DNA of 54,314 bases from contig NZ_BJUW01000018.1 in NCBI RefSeq assembly GCF_007988825.1, positions 1 to 54,314 on the forward strand, written 5' to 3'. This stretch comes from Microbacterium aerolatum. Lineage in GTDB: Bacteria; Actinomycetota; Actinomycetes; Actinomycetales; Microbacteriaceae. The notes under the pieces are model-generated. The model was not told where the DNA came from. It was given only the letters and a program-made list of their open reading frames with translations, and did no database searches. Position 1 is the first letter of the stretch; the number at the start of each line of letters is the position of its first letter. Positions 1-6,679 of the stretch are shown in pieces. The position numbers were made by a program, and so were the translations under genes.

Positions 1-537
1 TTCGCGTCCGCGTTCACCAGTCCGGCGTGCCTGCGCCTGGGCATTGGCTTTGCTCTGCTGTCGACTGAGGAACTTGTGCCCTCCGCCGTCGGGGATGTTG
101 CCGAACTTCGTGACGTCGACATGGATCAGGGATCCAGGATGGTCGTGCTCGTAGCGGCGGATCGGTTCACCGGTGACCCGGTCGATGCGGCTGAGCCTGT
201 TGATCCGGCAACGCACGAGGACGGCATGAACCGTCGACGCCGCGACGCCGAGCTCACCGCCGATCTGGACCGGCCCCAGCCGACGACGCCACCGCGCCTT
301 CACGATCCGTTTCACCACCGCGGGCGGCGTCTTCGTCGGCATCGAGTGTAGCCGACTGGAACGATCAAACATCCCCGCGGACCCTTCGGTCCGAAACCTC
401 GCCGCCCACTTGCGCGCCGTCGGCGGCGAGGTCATGAACATCTTCGCCGCGACGGCGACCGGCCAATCGTCTTCAACGATGAGCTTGGCCAAGCGCAGAC
501 GAGCGCGCGGAGTGAGAGCAGCGTTAGCGTGGGACAC
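1..537 (-). CDS. IS481-family transposase, N-terminal part
   Basis: This encodes the DNA-binding and early catalytic part of an IS481-type DDE transposase, which cuts and joins the element ends. It starts at a GTG (VSHANAALTPRARLRLAKLI) behind an AGGAGG ribosome site. A winged helix-turn-helix region follows (about residues 10-110, with PPTARKWAARFR and VHAVLVRCRINRLSRID), then the start of the RNase H-like core with LIHVDVTKFGNIPDGGGHKF; Asp141 in HVDVTKFG is the likely first catalytic Asp. The reading frame is open to the window edge, about 179 residues, against a family norm of roughly 320-350. The cut-off is caused by the window, not by a visible mutation. Confidence 0.85.
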   Translation of the reverse strand, partial: MSHANAALTPRARLRLAKLIVEDDWPVAVAAKMFMTSPPTARKWAARFRTEGSAGMFDRSSRLHSMPTKTPPAVVKRIVKARWRRRLGPVQIGGELGVAASTVHAVLVRCRINRLSRIDRVTGEPIRRYEHDHPGSLIHVDVTKFGNIPDGGGHKFLSRQQSKANAQAQARRTGERGRE

Positions 538-652
538 GAAGGCCTCCTGTGTGCGAAAAGTGGTTCCTAGACAGCTCCACTCTCGCAACGGGAGGCCTTC
601 ACCCGTCAACAGCTCACACGCAATTCACGCAACAACGTCCCTGGACATCACA
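1..652 (-). mobile_element. IS481-family insertion sequence, one end only
   Basis: The transposase-start side of an insertion sequence is present; the rest lies beyond the left edge. Reading inward on the minus strand, the element appears to begin at 652 with TGTGATGTCCAGGGAC, which fits the 5'-TGT ends usual for the IS481 family. The next host bases are TCTAGG (653-658), matching the NCTAGN target that IS481 itself is known to duplicate. The 115 bp between the terminus and the transposase start contain inverted copies of GGAGGCCTT (539-547 and 591-599). The outer boundary is inferred from these signs because the second end cannot be compared. Confidence 0.75.
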
Positions 653-676
653 TCTAGGCGACCATTTGCGACCCCT
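653..676. repeat. Half of a palindromic repeat next to the IS end
   Basis: The sequence GCGACCATTTGCGACCCCT (658-676) matches the right arm of the two palindromic elements at 16728-16780 and 16812-16864. The left arm is missing because the insertion sequence begins exactly at its inner edge. In the intact copies the bases before this arm are TCCAAG; here they are TCTAGG, a CTAG target for IS481. Confidence 0.7.
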
Positions 677-741
677 CGCGATCGGGCGCCCCCTCCCGGC
701 ACGGAACGCACGAACTCCCGCAGCGATCCCCCGCGCCGACC

Positions 742-1329
742 TCAGCGCCGCGCGCGATCGACCACGCGCCAGGTCGCGGGCAGCAGCGCCGACATCGCGA
801 CGATCTTGATCGCGTCGCCGATGAGGAAGGGCACGGCTCCGAGCGTGAGCGCCGTAACCAGGTCTACGCCGAGGAACGCCGCGAGCCACGGCACACCGCA
901 CGCGTAGATCGTGAGCGACCCGAGAACGGCGAGTCCGAGCGTCGACCACACCGTACGGTCGGAGCGGTGACGGGCGAGGATGCCGACCAGCAGAGCGGCG
1001 AGGACGTATCCGACGATGTACCCGAACGACGAGAACGCCCAGCCGGACGAGCCGTTCGCGAACAGCGGCACCCCGACGAGACCGATCGCCAGGTAGATGC
1101 CCGCGCTGAGGCCGCCGCGGAGCGGGCCGAGCGCGGCGCCGGTCAGCAGCACGGCGAACGTGGCGAGCGACAGCGGCACTGGAGTGAACGGCAGCGGGAT
1201 CGCGATGTAGCCGGCGACGGTGATGAAGGCCGTTCCGGCGAGGGTGAGGATCACGTCCCGGACACGCGCGCCCGGGATCAGATCGGCGAGCACGGGGACG
1301 CGATCGAGACGGACGGCGGGTGCGGACAT
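742..1329 (-). CDS. bioY: BioY, biotin transporter substrate-binding subunit
   Basis: BioY is the membrane S-component that binds biotin and, alone or with an energy-coupling-factor module, brings it into the cell. The 195-residue protein is strongly hydrophobic with about six membrane segments. It has the family signature region of VAGYIAIPLPFTPVPLSLAT (near residue 45), then LTGAALGPLRGGLSAGIYLA and GVPLFANGSSG, all typical of BioY. The ATG at 1329 is preceded by CAGGAGAAC and is preferred over upstream in-frame starts, which would run through the operator. No bioM/bioN (ATPase and T-component) genes lie nearby, so it either works alone or uses a shared module. It is divergent from a TetR gene with two BioQ-like boxes between them. 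Confidence 0.93.
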   Translation of the reverse strand: MSAPAVRLDRVPVLADLIPGARVRDVILTLAGTAFITVAGYIAIPLPFTPVPLSLATFAVLLTGAALGPLRGGLSAGIYLAIGLVGVPLFANGSSGWAFSSFGYIVGYVLAALLVGILARHRSDRTVWSTLGLAVLGSLTIYACGVPWLAAFLGVDLVTALTLGAVPFLIGDAIKIVAMSALLPATWRVVDRARR

Positions 1330-1347
1330 GGTTCTCCTGACGCTTCC

Positions 1348-1375
1348 TGAACACTGTTCACCTGAACGGTGTTCT
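1348..1375. promoter_or_regulatory. Two tandem BioQ-type operator boxes
   Basis: TGAACACTGTTCA (1348-1360) is a perfect TGAAC-N3-GTTCA palindrome. TGAACGGTGTTCT (1363-1375) is a second copy with one mismatch, 15 bp away centre to centre. BioQ, the TetR-type biotin repressor of corynebacteria and mycobacteria, is known to bind TGAAC-N3-GTTMA-like sites. The boxes sit 14 bp upstream of the regulator ATG and 19 bp upstream of bioY, so both divergent promoters could be repressed together. Confidence 0.82.
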
Positions 1376-1388
1376 GTAGAGTAGCAGG

Positions 1389-1970
1389 ATGAACGCCGCG
1401 CCAGCATCCGCTCGTAATGACAAGCCCGCCGTCGTGGCCGCGGCCATGCGCGTGCTCGCCGAGAGCGGGCTTCCCGGACTCTCGATGCGCCGCATCGCCG
1501 ACGAGCTCGACGTGCAGGTCAGTGCGCTGTACTGGCACTTTCCGAACAAGCAGGCGCTGCTCGCGGCCGTGAGCGCACAGATCGTCGGTTCCGGATCGGT
1601 GCCCGACGAGATGGATGCCGCAGCGCGCGCCCTGCGCGACCGATTGCTGGCGCATCAGGACGGGGCCGAGATCGTGTCCAGCTCGCTGGCGCTCGGCCTT
1701 CTCGAGCTTCCTGCCCGCACTGCGCTTGTGGCTGCCGCTCGGCAGGCGGGGCTCACGGATGCCGCCGCCGAGGTCGCCGCCGACACGATCGTGCACTACG
1801 TGATCGGCTACACCTTCCACGAGCAGCAGCGACTGCACGCGGCCGTCGTCGGTGCTGCCGATGCATCCGTCGACCTCGTCCCGGATGCCGCCGGCGAGCG
1901 CCGAGGCGACTTCGACGCCGGGCTCGCGATGATCGTGGCTGGGGTGCAGGCGTCGGTTGCGGTCAGCTGA
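1389..1970 (+). CDS. bioQ: TetR-family regulator, probable biotin repressor BioQ
   Basis: This is a 193-residue DNA-binding repressor. Residues 14-60 form the TetR helix-turn-helix (VVAAAMRVLAESGLPGLSMR, RRIADELDVQVSALYWHFPN), with the ALYWHFPNKQALL recognition region typical of the family. The C-terminal part (about 70-193) is a helical ligand/dimer domain, TetR_C-like. It is divergent from bioY and the space between carries two BioQ-like boxes, so its target is most simply bioY and itself. BioQ in studied actinobacteria responds to biotin status through a biotinylated-protein-linked signal; this is known of the family and not visible here. The assignment to BioQ rests on operator plus neighbour, not on the protein alone. 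Confidence 0.8.
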   Translation: MNAAPASARNDKPAVVAAAMRVLAESGLPGLSMRRIADELDVQVSALYWHFPNKQALLAAVSAQIVGSGSVPDEMDAAARALRDRLLAHQDGAEIVSSSLALGLLELPARTALVAAARQAGLTDAAAEVAADTIVHYVIGYTFHEQQRLHAAVVGAADASVDLVPDAAGERRGDFDAGLAMIVAGVQASVAVS

Positions 1971-2460
1971 CCTGAGGAGCGGCCGTCCGCCCATCGGCGA
2001 ACCTCGCCTGTGCGCGTTCGTGGCGCTTGCCGACCGCGACATGCTCGGTGGCCTTCGCGAGCCCCATGGGCTTCGTCCCAACGTAGACGCTCTCGGCGCG
2101 CTCGGTGAGGAACGTCTCGTGCCACACGCCGACGGCGCCCGGCGCCTTGCGGGCCCGCTTGTTGAACGCGGTCCACGCCGGGCGGTGCTCCTGCGACGGG
2201 GCGGATGCATAGGCGTAGAGCTTCTCGATCGACGACCAGTACTGCACGACGTACGGGCCGCCGTTGCCGAACAGCAGCTGGTATCCGAGGAGTCCGGAGT
2301 CCTCCTCCATGGACAGCTCGCGCAGCATCCGCGGCATCGCCATGAATGCCGGCATCCACAGATCGGGGCGCCACCAGCGATTGATCTGCATGCCGATGTG
2401 GAACACGACCAGCTCGCCTTCGTGATGATGGGTCGAGCGAGCGGTGACGATTTTCGACAT
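1963..2460 (-). CDS. DUF4188 domain protein
   Basis: A 165-residue protein matching DUF4188, a family with a dimeric alpha-beta barrel look and distant similarity to monooxygenase-like folds; its reaction is not known. Recognisable stretches are VVFHIGMQINRWWRPDLWMP (about residues 18-37), GYQLLFGNGGPYVVQYW, and GVWHETFLTERAESVYVG near the C-terminus. The start at 2460 has AGGAGGAGATC upstream; an upstream in-frame ATG would place the start inside the regulatory dyad. The 3' end overlaps the end of the TetR gene by 8 bp, convergently. It is divergent from a MerR gene, and the shared dyad suggests that the regulator controls it. Confidence 0.85.
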   Translation of the reverse strand: MSKIVTARSTHHHEGELVVFHIGMQINRWWRPDLWMPAFMAMPRMLRELSMEEDSGLLGYQLLFGNGGPYVVQYWSSIEKLYAYASAPSQEHRPAWTAFNKRARKAPGAVGVWHETFLTERAESVYVGTKPMGLAKATEHVAVGKRHERAQARFADGRTAAPQVS

Positions 2461-2476
2461 GATCTCCTCCTGATTA

Positions 2477-2513
2477 GATAGCGACACTATCCATAATGGA
2501 TAGCGCTACTATC
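2477..2513. promoter_or_regulatory. Dyad operator between DUF4188 and merR
   Basis: The centre CTATCCATAATGGATAG (2487-2503) is a perfect 17-bp palindrome about one central base. It is flanked symmetrically by GATAGCG on the left and CTACTATC on the right, giving a larger imperfect dyad. MerR-family proteins bind such dyads in the spacer between -35 and -10 elements. Its place between the two divergent starts fits joint control of both genes. Confidence 0.7.
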
Positions 2514-2530
2514 GAAGTCAAGAGGTGACC

Positions 2531-3145
2531 ATGAGGATTTCTGAGCTGTCGGCGCATGCGGGCATTCCGGTGCCGACGATCAAGTACTACCTGCGTGAGG
2601 GGCTGCTACCCGAGGGTGAGCGCAGCGCGCCGACACAGGCGGCGTACGGCGAGGCGCACGTGGAGCGGCTGCGCGTCATCCGCGCGCTGATCGCGGCCGG
2701 CGTCAGCATCGCCGAGACGCGGCGGGTGATCGGCGCTCTGGATGCTCCGCACGAGAGCGCGCACGCGCTGCTGGGCGCGGCGCACTCGGCGATCACTCCG
2801 GCGCCGGATGGCTCGCTCGACCTGTCCGCCGCTTCGGGAGTCGTCGAAGGCCTCGGATGGAAGCCGGGGATGTGCGATGAGGCGGTGCTCCACGAGGTGG
2901 CGCGGGCGCTGCGCGGGCTCGAGAGTGCCGGGTTCGAGGTTCCGGCGGCGACGATGCCGGTCTATCTCAAGAGCATTCGCGACATCGCGGATGCCGAGAT
3001 CGCAGGCGTCCCGACCGAGTCCGCCGAGGCGGCCGTGCGGTATGTCGTTCTCGGCTCCGTGCTGGTCGAGCCGCTGCTGCTCGCGCTGCGGCGCGTGGCG
3101 CAGCAGGTCGCGTCCGCGGAGAGGTTCGGCCGGCAGCAGGAGTGA
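2531..3145 (+). CDS. MerR-family transcriptional regulator
   Basis: A 204-residue regulator. The N-terminal MerR winged helix is plain: RISELSAHAGIPVPTIKYYL, then REGLLPEGERSAPTQAAYGE and HVERLRVIRALIAAGVSIAE within residues 1-65. The remainder is helical, with no cysteine cluster of the metal-sensing kind, so a small organic ligand or another signal is more likely. I prefer the ATG at 2531, which has AAGAGG upstream; a GTG two codons earlier is possible. It is divergent from the DUF4188 gene, which is its likely target along with itself. Confidence 0.87.
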   Translation: MRISELSAHAGIPVPTIKYYLREGLLPEGERSAPTQAAYGEAHVERLRVIRALIAAGVSIAETRRVIGALDAPHESAHALLGAAHSAITPAPDGSLDLSAASGVVEGLGWKPGMCDEAVLHEVARALRGLESAGFEVPAATMPVYLKSIRDIADAEIAGVPTESAEAAVRYVVLGSVLVEPLLLALRRVAQQVASAERFGRQQE

Positions 3146-3148
3146 GCA

Positions 3149-3523
3149 TCAATTCGGAGCAGGGCGGGTACCCGGCGGGGCCTGCTGATCGACGTCGGTC
3201 CACACCTCGGTGAGCTGCACGATGACCCCGTCCTTCATGCGGGCGAAGCTCGCGCACTCGAAATGCTGAGCGCCGTACGCATCCCGCCCGATGATGTGGC
3301 TTCGGCAAGCGGCCTCGGCCGGACCGGCGACGATCTCCTCGATGGTCAGCTGCTCGAACCCCGGATAGTCGCGGTTGAAGCGGATCCAGTCGTCCCGGTC
3401 GAATGTCTCGCCGGTGTGCACGAGGCGGCAGACGAAGTCGGGGTGCAAGAAGCCCGCGAGATCGTCCCATCGCTTCTCGCCGATGGCGGTCATGAGTCCT
3501 CGCAGCGCTGCTTCGGCATCCAT
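3149..3523 (-). CDS. NTF2-like (SnoaL-type) protein
   Basis: A 124-residue single-domain protein with the cone-shaped NTF2/SnoaL fold pattern: an N-terminal helix (EAALRGLMTAIGEKRWDDLA), then LHPDFVCRLVHTGETFDRDD, WIRFNRDYPGFEQLTIEEIV and a C-terminal sheet ASFARMKDGVIVQLTEVW. Members include isomerases, hydrolases and ligand-binding proteins, and the sequence alone does not choose between them. A TAACAT hexamer lies about 7 bp before the ATG, so the transcript may be leaderless. It ends 3 bp from the convergent MerR gene. Confidence 0.75.
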   Translation of the reverse strand: MDAEAALRGLMTAIGEKRWDDLAGFLHPDFVCRLVHTGETFDRDDWIRFNRDYPGFEQLTIEEIVAGPAEAACRSHIIGRDAYGAQHFECASFARMKDGVIVQLTEVWTDVDQQAPPGTRPAPN

Positions 3524-3570
3524 ATCGGCATGTTAGGTCGGGGCTCCGACACTCAAATCGGAGATTCTTG

Positions 3571-3603
3571 TTGACGTCAGACTCTGGACTGGTATCGTTA
3601 CCA
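3571..3603 (+). promoter_or_regulatory. Promoter with LacI-type operator for the sugar ABC operon
   Basis: TTGACG (3571-3576) is a good -35 element. TATCGT (3593-3598), 16 bp further on, can act as -10 and lies inside TGGTATCGTTACCA (3590-3603), a one-mismatch copy of the perfect palindrome at 10675-10688. Repressor bound here would cover the -10 element. The binding-protein start codon follows 21 bp later. Confidence 0.82.
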
Positions 3604-3624
3604 ACACCGATCGAGGAGGATCAC

Positions 3625-4917
3625 ATGGGACAGAGGCACACAGCATTCAAGCGGGTGGGCGGCTTCGGCGCTGCCCTTTTATTGGCCGTCGGGCTCGCAG
3701 CCTGCGCACAGGGGTCGTCTTCAGGGAGCGGCGACTCGAGCGTCGTCACGCTGAACGGTGATCGAGCAGACTTCACCGACGCGTACGCGATCGCCGGAGA
3801 AGCCCTCGAGGAGGCCGCCGGGTTCGGCCTTGAGGCACGCAACGTGCCCTCGACTGAGAACTACCAGCAGATCGTGCGCTCATCGTTGAAGACCGACAGC
3901 ACCACCGATCTGGTGAAGTGGTGGAACGGTTACCGGCTTCAGGAGCTCGCGCGGTCCGGCGGGCTCGCGGATCTCAGCGATTCATGGGATGCCGCTGTCG
4001 AGAAGGGATGGGTGAACGAAGAAACCCGCGACAGCTTCTCCTACGACGGCAAGGTCTACGGTCTTCCGATCTACAAGTCCTACTGGACGATCTTCTACAA
4101 CAAGAAGGCCTTCGCCGACGCCGGCATCGAGGTGCCCACGACGTGGGCAGAGTTCGAATCGAACAACGAAGCGCTCAAGGAGTCCGGCGTCACGCCGCTG
4201 TTCGCCACGCAGGAGGCGGGCTGGACTTCCTTCATCTGGTACGCGGAGATCCTCTCCAAGCTCGACCCGGACTTCTATCAGAAGCTGATGGATGGCGAGG
4301 CGAAGTACACCGACCCGACGTCTCGCAAGGCGATGGAGATCTGGTCCGACATGTTCGCGAAGGGCTGGTTCACCTCACCGGACACCGCGTGGGACAACGA
4401 GCCGTCACTGTTCGCAGCGGGCACCGTGGCGCAGGTTCCGATGGGGTCCTGGCGCAACGGGCTGTTCGCCGACACCATGGACCAGGCGGACTATGGCGCT
4501 TACCTGCTGCCGACGGTCGAAGAAGGCGTGCAGCCCTCCGTGATCGTGGAGTCGGGTGTCATCAGTATGGCGGCGAAGGCCCCCAATGCTGAGGGTGCCA
4601 AGGCCGTGATGGACAACTGGCTGAGCCCGGAGGTCCAGCAGCCCTGGGCGGACGAGATCAAGGACACCTCGGCGAACCCGATGGTCGGCACCGACGACCC
4701 CGTGCTCGCATCGGTGCTCGAGCAGGTCGAAGCCAGCGAGCCGACCGAGCTGGTGCGCTACTGGGAGGCGGGTCCTCCCGCTCTGATCGAGAGTGGTGTG
4801 CAGTTCTTCGGCGCCTTCATGGCGGACCCTTCTCCGGCGAACATCGATCCGACGCTGCAGAAGCTGCAGGATCTGGCTGACACCGAGTGGGCCAACTGGA
4901 AGGCCGGCGGCAAGTGA
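3625..4917 (+). CDS. Sugar ABC transporter substrate-binding lipoprotein
   Basis: This is the extracellular solute-binding protein of a CUT1-type sugar importer, anchored to the membrane by lipid. The 430-residue protein begins with a signal peptide and lipobox LAAC, Cys27 being the lipidated residue. The mature part has the family 1 binding-protein pattern, including YGLPIYKSYWTIFYNKKAFA and GIEVPTTWAEFE. The ATG at 3625 has GAGGAGG upstream. Its stop overlaps the start of the first permease by 4 bp. The locus points to mannose or a manno-oligosaccharide as ligand, by inference from the GH92, AGE and M6P-isomerase neighbours. Confidence 0.92.
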   Translation: MGQRHTAFKRVGGFGAALLLAVGLAACAQGSSSGSGDSSVVTLNGDRADFTDAYAIAGEALEEAAGFGLEARNVPSTENYQQIVRSSLKTDSTTDLVKWWNGYRLQELARSGGLADLSDSWDAAVEKGWVNEETRDSFSYDGKVYGLPIYKSYWTIFYNKKAFADAGIEVPTTWAEFESNNEALKESGVTPLFATQEAGWTSFIWYAEILSKLDPDFYQKLMDGEAKYTDPTSRKAMEIWSDMFAKGWFTSPDTAWDNEPSLFAAGTVAQVPMGSWRNGLFADTMDQADYGAYLLPTVEEGVQPSVIVESGVISMAAKAPNAEGAKAVMDNWLSPEVQQPWADEIKDTSANPMVGTDDPVLASVLEQVEASEPTELVRYWEAGPPALIESGVQFFGAFMADPSPANIDPTLQKLQDLADTEWANWKAGGK

Positions 4918-5837
4918 CGACCGAATCCGTCACGACGGGCCGGCCGGCCGGGGCGACCCGGCCCGCCGGCCCTCGGGCCGGATCGTACGCGGAGCGTGTG
5001 CGCAGCATCCCGTTCCTGATTCCCGCTGTCGCCCTGGTCGGGGTGATGCTCCTGGTCCCGTTCGTCGCGACGGTCTACCAGAGCCTCACCAACGACGACG
5101 GCTTCAATGCCGAGTTCATCGGCTTCGACAACTACGTGCGGCTCGTCCAGGATCCGATGTTCGGCCGTTCGGTGCTGAACACCGTGATGTGGACGGTCGG
5201 CACACTGATTCTGCCGGTGGGCATCGGACTGCTGGTCGCGGTGTTCACCTCGCAGATGAAAGGCGGGCGCTGGCTGCGTCTCGCGTTCGTGTTGCCGTAC
5301 GCGCTCTCCGGCACGGCCACGGCCGTGATCTGGGGATTCATCCTTCGCTCCAACGGCGCACTCAATCAGGCCATCACCTTCTTCGGCGGCGTCGCGCCCG
5401 ATTCGGGCTGGCTGCTCGAATGGCCCACGAACACGATCGTCATGATCCTCGCGAACACCTGGCAGGCCACGGGTGTCGCGGTCATTCTGTTCCTCGTCTG
5501 CCTTCAGGCCATCCCGGTGGAGACCGTTGAAGCGGGAACCCTCGACGGAGCCTCGGGCATGCGCCTGTTCTGGAACATCATCGTGCCGCAGCTGAAGCCC
5601 GTGACCGTCGTCGTGATCGGTATGTCGATCGCCAACAGCCTGCGCGTGTTCGACATGATCTGGCTGCTCACCAAGGGCGGGCCAGGGGGATCGTCCGAAA
5701 CCCTCGCCGTGACGATGTACCGAGAGACGTTCATCATCGGCGACTACGGCTACGGTGCGGCGGTCGCGGTAGTGCTGTCGATCATCGTCGTGGGTGCGTC
5801 GTGGGCATATCTGCGCCAGCAGTTGAAGGAGAGCTGA
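4914..5837 (+). CDS. Sugar ABC transporter permease, MalF type
   Basis: An integral membrane subunit that forms half of the sugar channel. The 307-residue protein has about six membrane helices, beginning at FLIPAVALVGVMLLVPFVAT, and a cytoplasmic EAA loop (EAGTLDGASGMRLFWNIIVP) that docks the ATPase. The GTG at 4914 overlaps the stop of the binding protein as GTGA, implying translational coupling. An ATG nine codons earlier lies inside the upstream gene and is less likely. No ATPase gene follows; actinobacterial CUT1 importers commonly share a single MsiK-type ATPase encoded elsewhere. Confidence 0.92.
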   Translation: MTTESVTTGRPAGATRPAGPRAGSYAERVRSIPFLIPAVALVGVMLLVPFVATVYQSLTNDDGFNAEFIGFDNYVRLVQDPMFGRSVLNTVMWTVGTLILPVGIGLLVAVFTSQMKGGRWLRLAFVLPYALSGTATAVIWGFILRSNGALNQAITFFGGVAPDSGWLLEWPTNTIVMILANTWQATGVAVILFLVCLQAIPVETVEAGTLDGASGMRLFWNIIVPQLKPVTVVVIGMSIANSLRVFDMIWLLTKGGPGGSSETLAVTMYRETFIIGDYGYGAAVAVVLSIIVVGASWAYLRQQLKES

Positions 5838-5840
5838 GCC

Positions 5841-6650
5841 GTGTTCCGACTCATCCGCAATGTCGTCCTGTCCGTGCTGGCCGTGATCTGGCTGGTGCCC
5901 GTCTATCTGCTGATCGTCAACGCGCTCACCCCCGTCTCGGAGTATCACGGAGAGCCACGGTGGATTCCCGGCGGCTTCGCGATCGTCGAGAACATCGTCG
6001 CCGCCTGGAACCAGTCGTCACTCGGCCTGGGAATGTTCAACAGCCTGCTGTACGCGACGTGCTCCGCGCTGATCGCCGTGCTGGCCGCCGGACTCGCTGG
6101 ATTCGCCGTCGTCGTGATGCCGGTCCGTCGTCCGACGGTGTGGTTCTGGTTGATCTATCTCGGCACGCTGCTTCCGTTGCAGATCTTTCTCGCACCGCTG
6201 TTCAAAGCCTTCGTCGGCGCGAAGATGTACGACACGTCGATCGGCATGATCCTGATCTACGCTGCGATCTGCGTCCCGTTCGCGTTCTTCATCGTGCGCA
6301 ACTACCTCACGACGATCCCGCCGGAGATCGCCGAGGCGGCGAAGTTGGACGGTGCCGGCTGGGGAAGGCTGTTCGCGCAGATCCACCTGCCGCTGATCCG
6401 CTCGTCGCTCTTCGCGGCGTTCATCTTCCAGTTCACCTGGGTGTGGAACGACCTCCTGTTCGGCATCACTCTCACGACCAGCCCGGATCGGCGTCCGGTG
6501 ATGGCGGCACTGGCCGAGATCAACGGCGGTTTCGTGAATGTCGGACCGCCAGTGGTGCTGGCTGCCGCGCTGCTGGCCTCGCTGCCGACCGTCGTGTTGT
6601 TCCTGTCGTGCCAGAGGTTCTTCGTCAGCAGCCTGCGCGCATCTGCGTGA
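5841..6650 (+). CDS. Sugar ABC transporter permease, MalG type
   Basis: The second channel subunit, 269 residues with about six membrane segments. The EAA loop reads EIAEAAKLDGAGWGRLFAQI, followed by HLPLIRSSLFAAFIFQF, the standard layout for MalG-like permeases. It starts with GTG three bases after the previous stop. The gene after it begins within about 30 bp, so binding protein, two permeases and isomerase form one transcript driven by the LacI-operator promoter. Confidence 0.92.
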   Translation: MFRLIRNVVLSVLAVIWLVPVYLLIVNALTPVSEYHGEPRWIPGGFAIVENIVAAWNQSSLGLGMFNSLLYATCSALIAVLAAGLAGFAVVVMPVRRPTVWFWLIYLGTLLPLQIFLAPLFKAFVGAKMYDTSIGMILIYAAICVPFAFFIVRNYLTTIPPEIAEAAKLDGAGWGRLFAQIHLPLIRSSLFAAFIFQFTWVWNDLLFGITLTTSPDRRPVMAALAEINGGFVNVGPPVVLAAALLASLPTVVLFLSCQRFFVSSLRASA

Positions 6651-6679
6651 GTGGCGTCATAGCGCCGGGAGTGCACAGA

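Noticed and set aside
5801..6679. A long N-terminal extension of the AGE isomerase
   Set aside because: The frame runs through the MalG permease gene and has the composition of an off-frame reading; the start at 6680 with its own ribosome site is better.
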